A stretch of 64,000 nucleotides of DNA. Origin: Chitinophaga dinghuensis (lineage in GTDB: Bacteria > Bacteroidota > Bacteroidia > Chitinophagales > Chitinophagaceae). Below the pieces are notes generated by a model. That model did not search any database. It was not told the origin of the DNA and saw only the letters and a list, made by a program, of their open reading frames with translations. The stretch spans positions 558,001-622,000 of the forward strand of contig NZ_QLMA01000005.1 of the NCBI RefSeq assembly GCF_003259435.1. The letters are read 5' to 3'. Below, piece by piece: positions 63,705 through 64,000 of this stretch. Positions within the stretch are counted from its first letter, which is position 1, and every line of letters starts with the position of its first letter. A program made the position numbers and the translations under genes.

Positions 63705-64000
63705 ATGAAAAGACCTGTTTCTGTACCCGAAAATGCCATCTATAATGAAACTGACAAAGAATGGCTGTTTGGCGCAACCAATGAAAACAACCAACGCATT
63801 GGCCCCTGGAAAGTATGGCATATAGAAGGCTACCTCTGGGGAACCATCGAATATGGCGACGGCACTCCCCCTTACCCTACCCTACGCTTTCACCCCGATG
63901 GCACTATTTCCCAGAAAGGCGAATGGTATGGCGGCGATAAATATCTTGGGCCACTGCGACTAATACGAAGTGTTCATCCCACGCCAGAATACTTCCCTCC
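63705..64000 (+). CDS. Unrecognised protein, 5' end only
   Basis: The frame starts with ATG at 63705 and is still open at the last base, giving 98 visible residues. It has a repeating aromatic pattern (E-W-L-F-G, G-P-W-K-V-W, G-Y-L-W-G, G-E-W-Y-G-G) and D-G-T motifs around P-D-G-T-I-S, similar to MORN-like or other repeat proteins. No domain can be named. Gene length unknown. Confidence 0.6.
   Translation, partial: MKRPVSVPENAIYNETDKEWLFGATNENNQRIGPWKVWHIEGYLWGTIEYGDGTPPYPTLRFHPDGTISQKGEWYGGDKYLGPLRLIRSVHPTPEYFP

Overview
The window looks like a chromosomal segment of a Bacteroidota bacterium, most likely Chitinophagaceae (Chitinophaga-like). The signs are a type IX secretion sorting domain on a secreted metalloprotease (47361-50732), a carboxypeptidase-regulatory/DUF5686 outer-membrane protein (52392-54902), TAnnTTTG-type promoter boxes, several signal peptides ending in an A-Q-type cleavage site, and AraC-type regulators. 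The genus is inferred from gene content only. No rRNA, tRNA, CRISPR array, integrase or insertion sequence was found.

Region 1 (1-571) is the 3' end of an FtsX/MacB-type ABC permease closed by a strong terminator. Region 2 (1112-25507) is a co-oriented run of thirteen genes, about 24 kb, of mostly unrecognised proteins without signal peptides: a 203-aa protein, four glycine-rich collagen-like proteins in an A-B-A-B order, a two-domain class 3 lipase with one degenerate half, a 3206-aa repeat protein with a DUF6603-like segment, two translationally coupled genes, a 1330-aa protein, an Ig-like protein, a tandem pair of 142-aa paralogues, and a small protein faintly like CheD. It looks like the parts list of one large surface or extracellular assembly, but its function is unknown. 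Region 3 (25582-33287) is a biosynthetic pair: a FAAL-KS-AT-KR-ACP-TE polyketide synthase and an aspartyl/asparaginyl hydroxylase-like 2OG enzyme, ended by a terminator shared with the convergent J-domain gene.

Region 4 (33327-44741) holds housekeeping and cell-envelope genes: a membrane J-domain protein, a secreted esterase, two adjacent secreted retropepsin-like proteases, an S41 peptidase, an M1 aminopeptidase, two divergent AraC regulators and an antibiotic-biosynthesis-type monooxygenase. Region 5 (44920-54902) has an orphan OLD-like ATPase/TOPRIM nuclease, a T9SS-exported M43 metalloprotease, a polytopic membrane protein and the DUF5686 protein.

Region 6 (55145-63596) is the most interesting. 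A three-gene operon (membrane protein, SH3-like plus trypsin-like protease without signal peptide, secreted barrel-like protein) is followed by a compact four-gene minus-strand operon encoding a TIR protein with a novel N-terminal domain, a SLOG-like protein, a two-helix membrane protein and a second TIR protein. A divergent gene encodes a TIR-pYEATS fusion. This arrangement suggests a nucleotide-signal immunity system in which TIR enzymes make a messenger, the SLOG protein senses it and the membrane protein executes; that logic is inferred by analogy with Thoeris. A truncated unknown gene closes the window.
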